From Candidatus Blautia intestinipullorum (GTDB taxonomy: Bacteria; Bacillota; Clostridia; Lachnospirales; Lachnospiraceae), in contig DWVA01000231.1 in the NCBI GenBank assembly GCA_019120475.1, positions 1-11,844 of the forward strand: a DNA stretch of 11,844 bases. Direction: 5' to 3'. The notes beneath the pieces are model-generated. The model was given only the letters and a program-made list of their open reading frames with translations. It made no database searches and was not told the origin of the DNA. The position numbers and the translations under genes are program-made. Below, in pieces: positions 5,441-11,844 of this stretch. Positions within the stretch are counted from its first letter, which is position 1. Every line of letters starts with the position of its first letter.

Positions 5441-6898
5441 ATGAAATTATCAGCTTTATTGGAACGTATAGAATATACCTGCTGTCAGGGCAGTATAGAT
5501 CAGGAGATCGGCACAGTTGTATATGATTCTCGGAAGGCTGGAGAGGATTCTCTTTTTATCTGTATCCGCGGAGCCGTTGCGGATGGTCATAAATTTATTC
5601 CCGATGTACTGAAAAAAGGTGTAAAAGCCCTTGTTGTGGAAGAAGAAGTAGAGGCGCCGAAGGACGTTACGGTGATCCTTGTAAAAGACACACGATACGC
5701 TATGGCCTTTATTTCAGCAGCGTATTTCGGATACCCGGCGGAGCGGCTTAAGACTATCGGCATCACAGGGACAAAGGGAAAAACCACTACAACCTATATG
5801 GTGAAATCTATTCTGGAGAATGCCGGCTATAAAGTAGGACTGATCGGAACGATCGAAGCCATTCTGGGCGACGAGGTAATACCGGCAGCAAATACGACCC
5901 CGGAATCCTATATTATACAGGAATATTTCCGGAAAATGGCGGATGCCGGCTGCGACTGTGTGGTGATGGAAGTTTCGTCACAGGGACTGATGCTTCACCG
6001 GACTCAGGGGTTTGTGTTTGATTACGGTATTTTTACCAATATCGAACCAGACCATATAGGGCCCAACGAACACCGGGATTTCGATCATTATCTGGCATGC
6101 AAATCCATGCTCCTTCGTCAGTGCAGAGTGGGGATTGTAAACCGCGACGACGAACATTTTGAAAAGATCATCCAGGGCCATACCTGCAGTCTGGAGACCT
6201 ACGGCTTTTCGCCGGAAGCTGACTTGAGGGCGGAGAACGCCCGCATGGTGAACGGAAAGGGATACCTGGGTATTTCTTATCATGTAAAAGGGCTTATGGA
6301 TTTTCCGGTGGAAATCGATATTCCGGGAAAATTCAGTATCTATAACTCATTGACCGCTATTGCGATCTGCAGGCACTTCAAGGTATCGGAGGAGAATATT
6401 ATCCGCGCCCTGAAGGTGGCGAAAGTAAAAGGCCGCATCGAAATGGTCAAAGTTTCCGATGAGTTTACGCTGATGATCGATTACGCCCATAACGCTATGG
6501 CGCTGGAGAGTCTTTTGACTACGCTGAGAGAATATCATCCCCACAGGCTGGTCTGCCTTTTTGGCTGCGGCGGCAACCGCGCACGGCAGAGGCGCTTTGA
6601 AATGGGAGAGGTATCCGGCCGGCTGGCGGATCTGACGATCATCACTTCCGACAATCCCCGGAATGAGGAGCCCCAGGCAATTATCGACGATATTAAAACC
6701 GGGATTGAAAAAACCGACGGAAAATATGTGGAAATCTGCGACAGAAAAGAAGCCATCGCTTATGCGATCCATCATGGAGAACCTGGAGATATTATTGTCC
6801 TGGCAGGAAAAGGCCATGAAGATTATCAGGAAATCAAAGGGAAGAAGTATCCTATGGACGAACGTGTTCTGATCGCGGACATACTGGCGGGAAGATAG
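5441..6898 (+). CDS. murE: UDP-MurNAc-tripeptide synthetase (MurE)
   Basis: MurE adds the third amino acid to UDP-MurNAc-L-Ala-D-Glu in the cytoplasm, using ATP, during peptidoglycan precursor synthesis. At 485 residues it has the usual length and the three Mur-ligase domains: an N-terminal UDP-binding domain, a central ATPase with GTKGKTT (110-116), and a C-terminal ligand domain. NTTPESY and the lysine in ACKSMLLR (K221, the position carbamylated in known MurE) are present. DNPRNEE (404-410) is the meso-diaminopimelate-binding motif; lysine-adding enzymes have a different residue in place of the Arg. The predicted substrate is therefore meso-DAP. The start has a clear GGAGG (5429-5433) 7 nt upstream. 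It is the first gene of the housekeeping operon, 15 bp before priA. Confidence 0.95.
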   Translation: MKLSALLERIEYTCCQGSIDQEIGTVVYDSRKAGEDSLFICIRGAVADGHKFIPDVLKKGVKALVVEEEVEAPKDVTVILVKDTRYAMAFISAAYFGYPAERLKTIGITGTKGKTTTTYMVKSILENAGYKVGLIGTIEAILGDEVIPAANTTPESYIIQEYFRKMADAGCDCVVMEVSSQGLMLHRTQGFVFDYGIFTNIEPDHIGPNEHRDFDHYLACKSMLLRQCRVGIVNRDDEHFEKIIQGHTCSLETYGFSPEADLRAENARMVNGKGYLGISYHVKGLMDFPVEIDIPGKFSIYNSLTAIAICRHFKVSEENIIRALKVAKVKGRIEMVKVSDEFTLMIDYAHNAMALESLLTTLREYHPHRLVCLFGCGGNRARQRRFEMGEVSGRLADLTIITSDNPRNEEPQAIIDDIKTGIEKTDGKYVEICDRKEAIAYAIHHGEPGDIIVLAGKGHEDYQEIKGKKYPMDERVLIADILAGR

Positions 6899-6913
6899 AG
6901 AAAGAGAAAACTG

Positions 6914-9133
6914 ATGTTATATGCGGATGTAATAGTGGATATTTCCCATGAAAAACTGGACCGCAGCTTTCAATATCTGGTTCCTGAGAATCTGGAGAAA
7001 GAAATCCGTGTGGGGATGGTGGCAGCCATCCCCTTTGGAAATGGAAACCGTGAAAGAAAGGGATATGTGATCGGGCTGTCACAGACGCCGAAGTTTGCAC
7101 CTGAAAAAATAAAGTCCCTGTCCCGTCTCTGCAGCGGAGAGGAAACTACGGAAGCCCGCCTTGTTTCTCTGGCTGCCTGGATGCGGGAACGATACGGTTC
7201 CACAATGGCTCAGGCTCTGAAAACAGTAATACCTGTCCGCGGGAAGGTAAAGCCGAAGGAAAAACGCCGTCTGTATCTGAATATAGACAGAGAGGAAGCT
7301 GAAAAACTGGCGGAGTCAATGGAAAAAAGCCGCTGCAAGGCCAGAGCGCGTCTGGTACGGGCGCTTCTTAAGGAGTCCCCTCTGGACTATTCCAGAGCCG
7401 CCGGAGAGCTGGGAATAACGTCCGTCGTGCTGAAGCCTCTGGTACAGCAGAAAATCGTAAAAGTTGCCCGGAGTGAAATAAGCCGGGTGCCTGACCTTGC
7501 GGCGGATGTGCCCCGGGAGCCGGACCAGGAGCTGACGGCATCTCAGGAGGAGGCCCTGGATATCATACGGAAGGAATGGAAGCAGCAGGCGGCAAGACCG
7601 GTACTCCTCTACGGAATTACCGGAAGCGGAAAAACCCAGATTTATATGAAGCTGATCGAAGAAACGGTGGCGGCAGGCAGACAGGCCATCGTACTGATCC
7701 CTGAGATCGCCCTGACTTATCAGACTGTAAGGCGCTTTTGCGGACGTTTTGGGAATAAAGTTTCCGTATTAAATTCGCGGATGTCCCAGGGCGAACGCTA
7801 TGATCAGTTCAGACGGGCGAAAAAAGGCGAGATCCAGATCATTGTAGGTCCCCGGTCCGCGCTTTTTACACCATTTTCCGAACTGGGCCTCATTATAATA
7901 GATGAGGAACATGAACAGACATATAAAAGCGAAACAAGCCCGCGGTATCATGCGGGAGAGACTGCGGTAAAAAGGGCGGAAATGGAAGGAGCGAAAGTGC
8001 TCTTCGGTTCCGCCACGCCGTCCCTGGAATCCTATACAAAGGCGGTAAAAGGAGAGTATCTGCTTGTAAAACTGAAGGAAAGGTACCGCAGCCGTTCCCT
8101 TCCCGATGTTTCTATTGTGGATCTCAGAGAGGAACTGAGGGCGGGAAACCGCTCCGTCCTCAGCAGAAAGCTGGAAAAAGCCATAGACGAAAGATTGTCG
8201 CAGGGAGAACAGACGATACTTTTTCTGAACAGAAGGGGATACGCCGGCTTTGTTTCCTGCCGCTCCTGCGGCACAGTCCTGAAATGCCCCCATTGCGATG
8301 TGGCGCTTTCAGAACATAAAAACGGCAGGATGCTCTGTCATTACTGCGGTTACGAGAGAAAAACAGTGAAGAACTGTCCGGTCTGCGGTTCGCCCTATAT
8401 CGGCGGCTTCAAAGCCGGGACGCAGCAGATAGAGCAGGTGCTGCAAAAAAAATTCCCCGGAGCGAAAATACTCCGGATGGACTATGACACTACAAGGACA
8501 AAAGGCAGCTACGAACAGATCCTTTCCTCTTTTGCGGCCCATGAAGCGGATATCCTGGTGGGAACGCAGATGATCGTGAAAGGACATGACTTTCCGGATG
8601 TTACCCTGGTGGGCGTCATTGCGGCGGATCTTTCGCTGAACGCGGCGGATTACCGATGCGCGGAGAGAACCTTTCAGCTTCTTACCCAGGCTGTGGGCCG
8701 TTCAGGAAGAGGCAGAAAACAGGGCGAGGCGGTTATCCAGACATATCATCCGGATCATTACAGCATACAGGCTGCCGCAGAGCAGGACTATGAAAAATTT
8801 TATCAGGAAGAAATGGGCTACCGCACATTGATGGATTATCCGCCGGCCGCCCATATGCTTTCCGTTCTTGCGTCAGGACAGGATGAAGAACTGCTGGAAA
8901 AAGGGATAGGTTATATCCGGAAATTCGCGGAACATATAAGTGAGGCGCAGATGGTCCGCATCATAGGTCCGGCCAGCGCCGCTGTGGGGAAAATAAACGA
9001 TGTCTACCGAAAAGTCCTATACCTGAAATGCGCAGATGAAAGTCTGCTCCTGGAGATAAAAAATAAAATTGAGAAATATGTTGAAATAAATTCCGGATTC
9101 CGGAAATTATATATACAATACGATTTTGAATAG
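6914..9133 (+). CDS. priA: Primosomal replication restart helicase PriA
   Basis: PriA recognises abandoned replication forks and reloads the replicative helicase. The 739-residue protein has the family layout: an N-terminal DNA-binding domain (about 1-110, starting YADVIVDIS), a winged-helix segment, and a superfamily 2 helicase core. The core carries Walker A GITGSGKT (234-241), the DEEH box (330-333), a GSATPS motif and the late motifs GTQMIVKGHDF and QAVGRSGRG. The zinc-binding insert has all eight cysteines (449, 452, 458, 461, 475, 478, 488, 491). Length and motifs indicate an intact enzyme. The upstream ribosome binding site is weak (purine-rich GAGAAAGAG), so translation may be coupled to murE, which ends 15 bp earlier. 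The next gene, def, starts 36 bp downstream, as in many Firmicutes. Confidence 0.95.
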   Translation: MLYADVIVDISHEKLDRSFQYLVPENLEKEIRVGMVAAIPFGNGNRERKGYVIGLSQTPKFAPEKIKSLSRLCSGEETTEARLVSLAAWMRERYGSTMAQALKTVIPVRGKVKPKEKRRLYLNIDREEAEKLAESMEKSRCKARARLVRALLKESPLDYSRAAGELGITSVVLKPLVQQKIVKVARSEISRVPDLAADVPREPDQELTASQEEALDIIRKEWKQQAARPVLLYGITGSGKTQIYMKLIEETVAAGRQAIVLIPEIALTYQTVRRFCGRFGNKVSVLNSRMSQGERYDQFRRAKKGEIQIIVGPRSALFTPFSELGLIIIDEEHEQTYKSETSPRYHAGETAVKRAEMEGAKVLFGSATPSLESYTKAVKGEYLLVKLKERYRSRSLPDVSIVDLREELRAGNRSVLSRKLEKAIDERLSQGEQTILFLNRRGYAGFVSCRSCGTVLKCPHCDVALSEHKNGRMLCHYCGYERKTVKNCPVCGSPYIGGFKAGTQQIEQVLQKKFPGAKILRMDYDTTRTKGSYEQILSSFAAHEADILVGTQMIVKGHDFPDVTLVGVIAADLSLNAADYRCAERTFQLLTQAVGRSGRGRKQGEAVIQTYHPDHYSIQAAAEQDYEKFYQEEMGYRTLMDYPPAAHMLSVLASGQDEELLEKGIGYIRKFAEHISEAQMVRIIGPASAAVGKINDVYRKVLYLKCADESLLLEIKNKIEKYVEINSGFRKLYIQYDFE

Positions 9134-9169
9134 CCGTTATACAACAGAAGAAAGAGAGAGGGTAATATT

Positions 9170-9646
9170 ATGGCACTTAGAAAAATCAGAACAGAGGGAG
9201 ATCCGGTGCTTTCTAAAATCAGCCGGCCGGTAGCGGAGATGACTCCAAAGCTTCATACCCTGGTAGAGGATATGCTGGATACAATGTATGAAGCTATGGG
9301 CGTGGGCCTTGCGGCGCCTCAGGTAGGCGTGCTCAAGCGCATTGTGACCATTGATATCGGCGACGGGCCTATTGTGCTGATCAATCCGGAAATTGTGGAA
9401 ACTTCAGGGGAACAGACAGGCGAAGAAGGCTGTCTGAGTGTTCCGGGCATGTCCGGAAGGGTGACAAGACCGAATTACGTGAAGGTAAAGGCACTGGACG
9501 AGGACATGAACGAGGTGATCTACGAAGGAACGGAGCTGCTGGCACGTGCTTTCTGCCATGAGATCGATCATCTTGACGGAAAAATGTATACAGAACTTGT
9601 AGAGGGCGAACTTCATAAAGTCGTCTATGAAGAAGATGAGGTGTGA
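9170..9646 (+). CDS. def: Peptide deformylase
   Basis: This 158-residue metalloenzyme removes the formyl group from the N-terminal methionine of nascent proteins at the ribosome. All three family motifs are intact: GVGLAAPQ (44-51), EGCLS (86-90, metal-ligand Cys88) and HEIDH (130-134, two His ligands and the catalytic Glu131). The length and EGCLSVPG fit the short bacterial, iron-using form. The start ATG has a purine-rich GAGAGAGGG upstream. It ends 4 bp before the preferred fmt start, so the enzymes that add and remove the formyl group are made together. Confidence 0.96.
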   Translation: MALRKIRTEGDPVLSKISRPVAEMTPKLHTLVEDMLDTMYEAMGVGLAAPQVGVLKRIVTIDIGDGPIVLINPEIVETSGEQTGEEGCLSVPGMSGRVTRPNYVKVKALDEDMNEVIYEGTELLARAFCHEIDHLDGKMYTELVEGELHKVVYEEDEV

Positions 9647-9650
9647 AAAT

Positions 9651-10601
9651 ATGAAGATTGTGTATATGGGAACTCCGGATTTTGCCGTTCCTCCTCTGCG
9701 CAGTCTGCTCAGCACAGAGTATGAGGTGGCGGCAGTAGTCACACAGCCGGATAAACCGAAGGGAAGAGGAAAAGCCCTTATGCCTACGCCGGTAAAAGAA
9801 GAGGCGGTGAAGCATGGAATTCCTGTTTATCAGCCGGAGAAGGTCCGGGACCCTGAATTTGTGGAAAAGCTGAGAGAACTGAATCCGGATCTTATTGTGG
9901 TGGCAGCGTTCGGACAGATCATACCGGAATCCGTATTGAATATGCCGAGATTTGGATGTATCAATATCCACGCGTCGCTTCTGCCGAAATACAGAGGAGC
10001 CGCGCCTATCCAGTACGCGGTGATCGACGGCGAAAAAGAATCCGGAGTCACGATCATGAAGATGGGAAAAGGGCTGGATACAGGCGATATGATCGCCCGC
10101 GCGGTGGTGCCTCTGGCGGAAGACGAGACAGGGGGCAGCCTGTTTGAAAAACTTTCTTCCGCAGGAGCCGGACTTCTTGTAAAAACGCTTCCGGACATTT
10201 TTGCCGGAACAGCGGTTTACGAAAAGCAGCCGGAGGAAAGTCCCACGCCCTATGCGGCAATGATCACAAAGAAGATGGGGCTGCTGGATTTTTCAAAAAG
10301 CGCGGAGGAGCTGGAGAGGCTTGTCCGGGGACTGAATCCCTGGCCCAGCGCCTATACGTTTCTGAACGGAAAAAACCTGAAGATATGGAAAGCTGCTGCG
10401 GACATGACCGGGGAGGAAGAAAAAAACATTCCGGGAACTGTAGTAAAAGCAGACGAAGAAGGAATCTGCGTTGCCTGCGGCGCAGGAAAACTTATTTTAA
10501 AAGAAATACAGCTTGAGGGAAAGAAGAGAATGGACAGCGCGTCGTTTTTGAGAGGCTGTAAAGTAGAACCGGGAACAAGACTTACAGATCATAAGGAGTG
10601 A
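9651..10601 (+). CDS. fmt: Methionyl-tRNA formyltransferase
   Basis: Fmt transfers a formyl group from 10-formyl-tetrahydrofolate to Met-tRNA(fMet), which is needed for bacterial translation initiation. The 316-residue product starts MKIVYMGTPDFAVPPL, the classic Fmt N-terminus. Its catalytic residues are N105 and H107 in INIHASLLPKYRGAAPI and D143 in LDTGDMI. The C-terminal tRNA-binding domain follows at about 205-310, with NPWPSAYT. An upstream in-frame ATG at 9627 would add eight residues and overlap def. I prefer 9651 because homologues start at MKIV and GAGGTG (9638-9643) is well placed. Confidence 0.95.
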   Translation: MKIVYMGTPDFAVPPLRSLLSTEYEVAAVVTQPDKPKGRGKALMPTPVKEEAVKHGIPVYQPEKVRDPEFVEKLRELNPDLIVVAAFGQIIPESVLNMPRFGCINIHASLLPKYRGAAPIQYAVIDGEKESGVTIMKMGKGLDTGDMIARAVVPLAEDETGGSLFEKLSSAGAGLLVKTLPDIFAGTAVYEKQPEESPTPYAAMITKKMGLLDFSKSAEELERLVRGLNPWPSAYTFLNGKNLKIWKAAADMTGEEEKNIPGTVVKADEEGICVACGAGKLILKEIQLEGKKRMDSASFLRGCKVEPGTRLTDHKE

Positions 10602-10607
10602 TGAATA

Positions 10608-11318
10608 ATGTACGGATATCGTTACGGCTTTTACGGATTTGACTGGACATATATACTTCTGATCATCGGCATGCTCCTGTCTCTTGCGGCGTCTGCAAAG
10701 CTGAGAAGTACCTTTGCCAAATACCGCGGAGTCAGAAATGCTTCCGGCCTGACCGGGGCGGAGGCGGCGGCCAGGATCTTAAGAGCGGCAGGGATCACAG
10801 ATGTACAGGTGCGGGCCATCCCGGGAAGTCTTACGGATCATTATGATCCAAGAACAAAAACGGTCAGTCTTTCCCAGGACATTTACGGACAGACTTCCCT
10901 GGCAGCAGTTGGAGTGGCGGCCCATGAGTGCGGCCACGCCATCCAGCACGCCGCGCATTATGCGCCTCTTGAACTGAGGAGCGCGATTGTGCCGGCCGCT
11001 AACTTTGGAAGCACACTGTCGTGGCCTTTGTTTCTCATCGGACTGATCGCGGGAATACGGCCGCTGATCACTGCGGGAATCGTATTGTTTTCTCTTGCGG
11101 TTCTGTTTCAGCTTGTGACGCTCCCTGTGGAGATCAATGCTTCCGCCAGAGCGCTCCGTATGCTTCAGAGTACCGGCATTCTCGGAACAGAGGAAACAGG
11201 AGGGGCGCGGAAGGTACTGACAGCGGCGGCTTTGACCTATGTGGCGGCTCTGGCGGCGTCCATACTGCAGCTTCTGAGACTTTTGATACTTGCGGGAGGA
11301 AGGAGAAATGATGACTAA
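10608..11318 (+). CDS. Membrane zinc metallopeptidase, YugP family
   Basis: A 236-residue membrane protein of the Zn-dependent peptidase family that includes B. subtilis YugP (Zn_peptidase_2). The HExxH motif is HECGH (106-110), with the conserved third-ligand candidate E175 in LPVEINASARAL. Hydrophobic segments lie at about 13-30, at about 134-170 (probably two helices) and near the C-terminus (about 205-232). The start YGYRYGFYGFDWTY is Tyr/Gly-rich, as in relatives. The substrate is unknown, and a role in membrane protein quality control is speculative. AAGGAG overlaps the fmt stop codon, and the ATG is only 6 bp beyond that stop. The gene overlaps rsmB at its 3' end. Its place between fmt and rsmB suggests co-expression with translation genes, not necessarily a shared function. 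Confidence 0.9.
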   Translation: MYGYRYGFYGFDWTYILLIIGMLLSLAASAKLRSTFAKYRGVRNASGLTGAEAAARILRAAGITDVQVRAIPGSLTDHYDPRTKTVSLSQDIYGQTSLAAVGVAAHECGHAIQHAAHYAPLELRSAIVPAANFGSTLSWPLFLIGLIAGIRPLITAGIVLFSLAVLFQLVTLPVEINASARALRMLQSTGILGTEETGGARKVLTAAALTYVAALAASILQLLRLLILAGGRRNDD

Positions 11319-11844
11319 TGGTGTAAATACCCGGGAACTGATCCTTGAGATCCTCCTGCAGATCAATGAGGAAGGAGAACACAGCCATATTGCCATAAGA
11401 AACGCGCTGTCAAAATATCAGTTCCTTCCAAAACAGGACCGGGCTTTTATTACAAGAGTATGTGAAGGCACCCTGGAATACAGGATCTATATTGATTATA
11501 TCATTGATTCTTTTTCAAAGATAAAAGTGGAAAAAATGAAACCTCCTATTCGGGAGATCTTAAGGAGCGCGGTATATCAGCTTAGATTTATGGACCGGGT
11601 TCCGGACAGCGCTGTATGCAATGAGGCGGTGAAGCTTACGCAGAGAAAAGGATTTTATAATCTGAAGCCTTTTGTAAACGGAGTACTGCGCACAGTGATC
11701 CGTCAGGCGGACCAGTTGGAATATCCTCCAAGAGAAAGAAATCTGGTACGGTATCTCTCCGTAAGATATTCCATGCCTGAGACGTTGGTCCTTCGCTGGC
11801 TGAACGATTATGGGGAGGAAACCACTGAGAAAATGCTTGCGGAC
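11308..11844 (+). CDS. rsmB: 16S rRNA cytosine-C5 methyltransferase RsmB (5' part)
   Basis: The frame is open to the window's end, so only the first 179 residues are visible. The sequence reads as the N-terminal NusB-like RNA-binding domain of RsmB: TRELILEILLQI near the start, then AVCNEAVKLTQRKGFYNLKPFVNGVLR-type residues (the conserved NEAV...FVN.VLR pattern). The start of the linker to the methyltransferase domain follows (YSMPETLVLRWLNDYG). RsmB methylates C967 (E. coli numbering) of 16S rRNA with S-adenosylmethionine; the catalytic cysteines lie beyond the window. It overlaps the zinc-peptidase gene by 11 bp, with GGAGGAAGGAG upstream. ATG 11308 and ATG 11311 are both possible starts. 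Confidence 0.88.
   Translation, partial: MMTNGVNTRELILEILLQINEEGEHSHIAIRNALSKYQFLPKQDRAFITRVCEGTLEYRIYIDYIIDSFSKIKVEKMKPPIREILRSAVYQLRFMDRVPDSAVCNEAVKLTQRKGFYNLKPFVNGVLRTVIRQADQLEYPPRERNLVRYLSVRYSMPETLVLRWLNDYGEETTEKMLAD

Overview
The window looks like chromosomal DNA of a Gram-positive anaerobe of the class Clostridia, probably Lachnospiraceae or a close relative. This is inferred from the gene content, strong AGGAGG-type ribosome binding sites, sigma-A-like promoters, a MurE with the meso-diaminopimelate motif DNPR, and a priA-def-fmt-(YugP-type zinc peptidase)-rsmB order. No rRNA or tRNA gene and no CRISPR array is visible, so the assignment is not firm below class.

The left half (about 1-5354) is accessory in character. 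It starts with a short internal fragment of a tyrosine recombinase (about 115-310) that ends at a perfect 16-bp inverted repeat. Next comes a two-gene cassette: a ParA-type ATPase (477-1271) overlapping a small Ala/Lys-rich basic protein (1258-1593). It is driven by a good promoter surrounded by TTGACAA repeats and closed by an intrinsic terminator. A convergent gene (3325-1859, minus strand) encodes a 488-residue protein with an N-terminal helix-turn-helix and a large C-terminal part that I do not recognise. It shares a bidirectional terminator region with the cassette, and a 21-bp near-identical sequence lies beyond each of its ends. A gene-poor stretch of about 540 bp follows, with an orphan 16-bp hairpin. 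Then comes a secreted, probably sortase-anchored surface protein (3870-5354) with an acidic 22-residue repeat stalk and two domains resembling DUF11/CARDB-type beta-sandwich repeats.

The right half (5351-11844) is a compact housekeeping operon on the plus strand: murE (peptidoglycan precursor synthesis), priA (replication restart helicase), def (peptide deformylase), fmt (Met-tRNA formyltransferase), a membrane zinc peptidase of the YugP family, and the 5' part of rsmB (16S rRNA m5C methyltransferase). Gaps are 4-36 bp and the last two genes overlap, so they are probably co-transcribed from an extended -10 promoter that overlaps the stop codon of the surface-protein gene. Def and Fmt form a functional pair: Fmt formylates initiator Met-tRNA and Def removes the formyl group from new proteins.

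The least explained parts are the ParA/basic-protein cassette with its spaced repeats and no visible ParB, and the orphan regulator with its flanking repeats. Neither is proven to be a new system. Both could be remnants or cargo of an integrative element, which the broken integrase supports.
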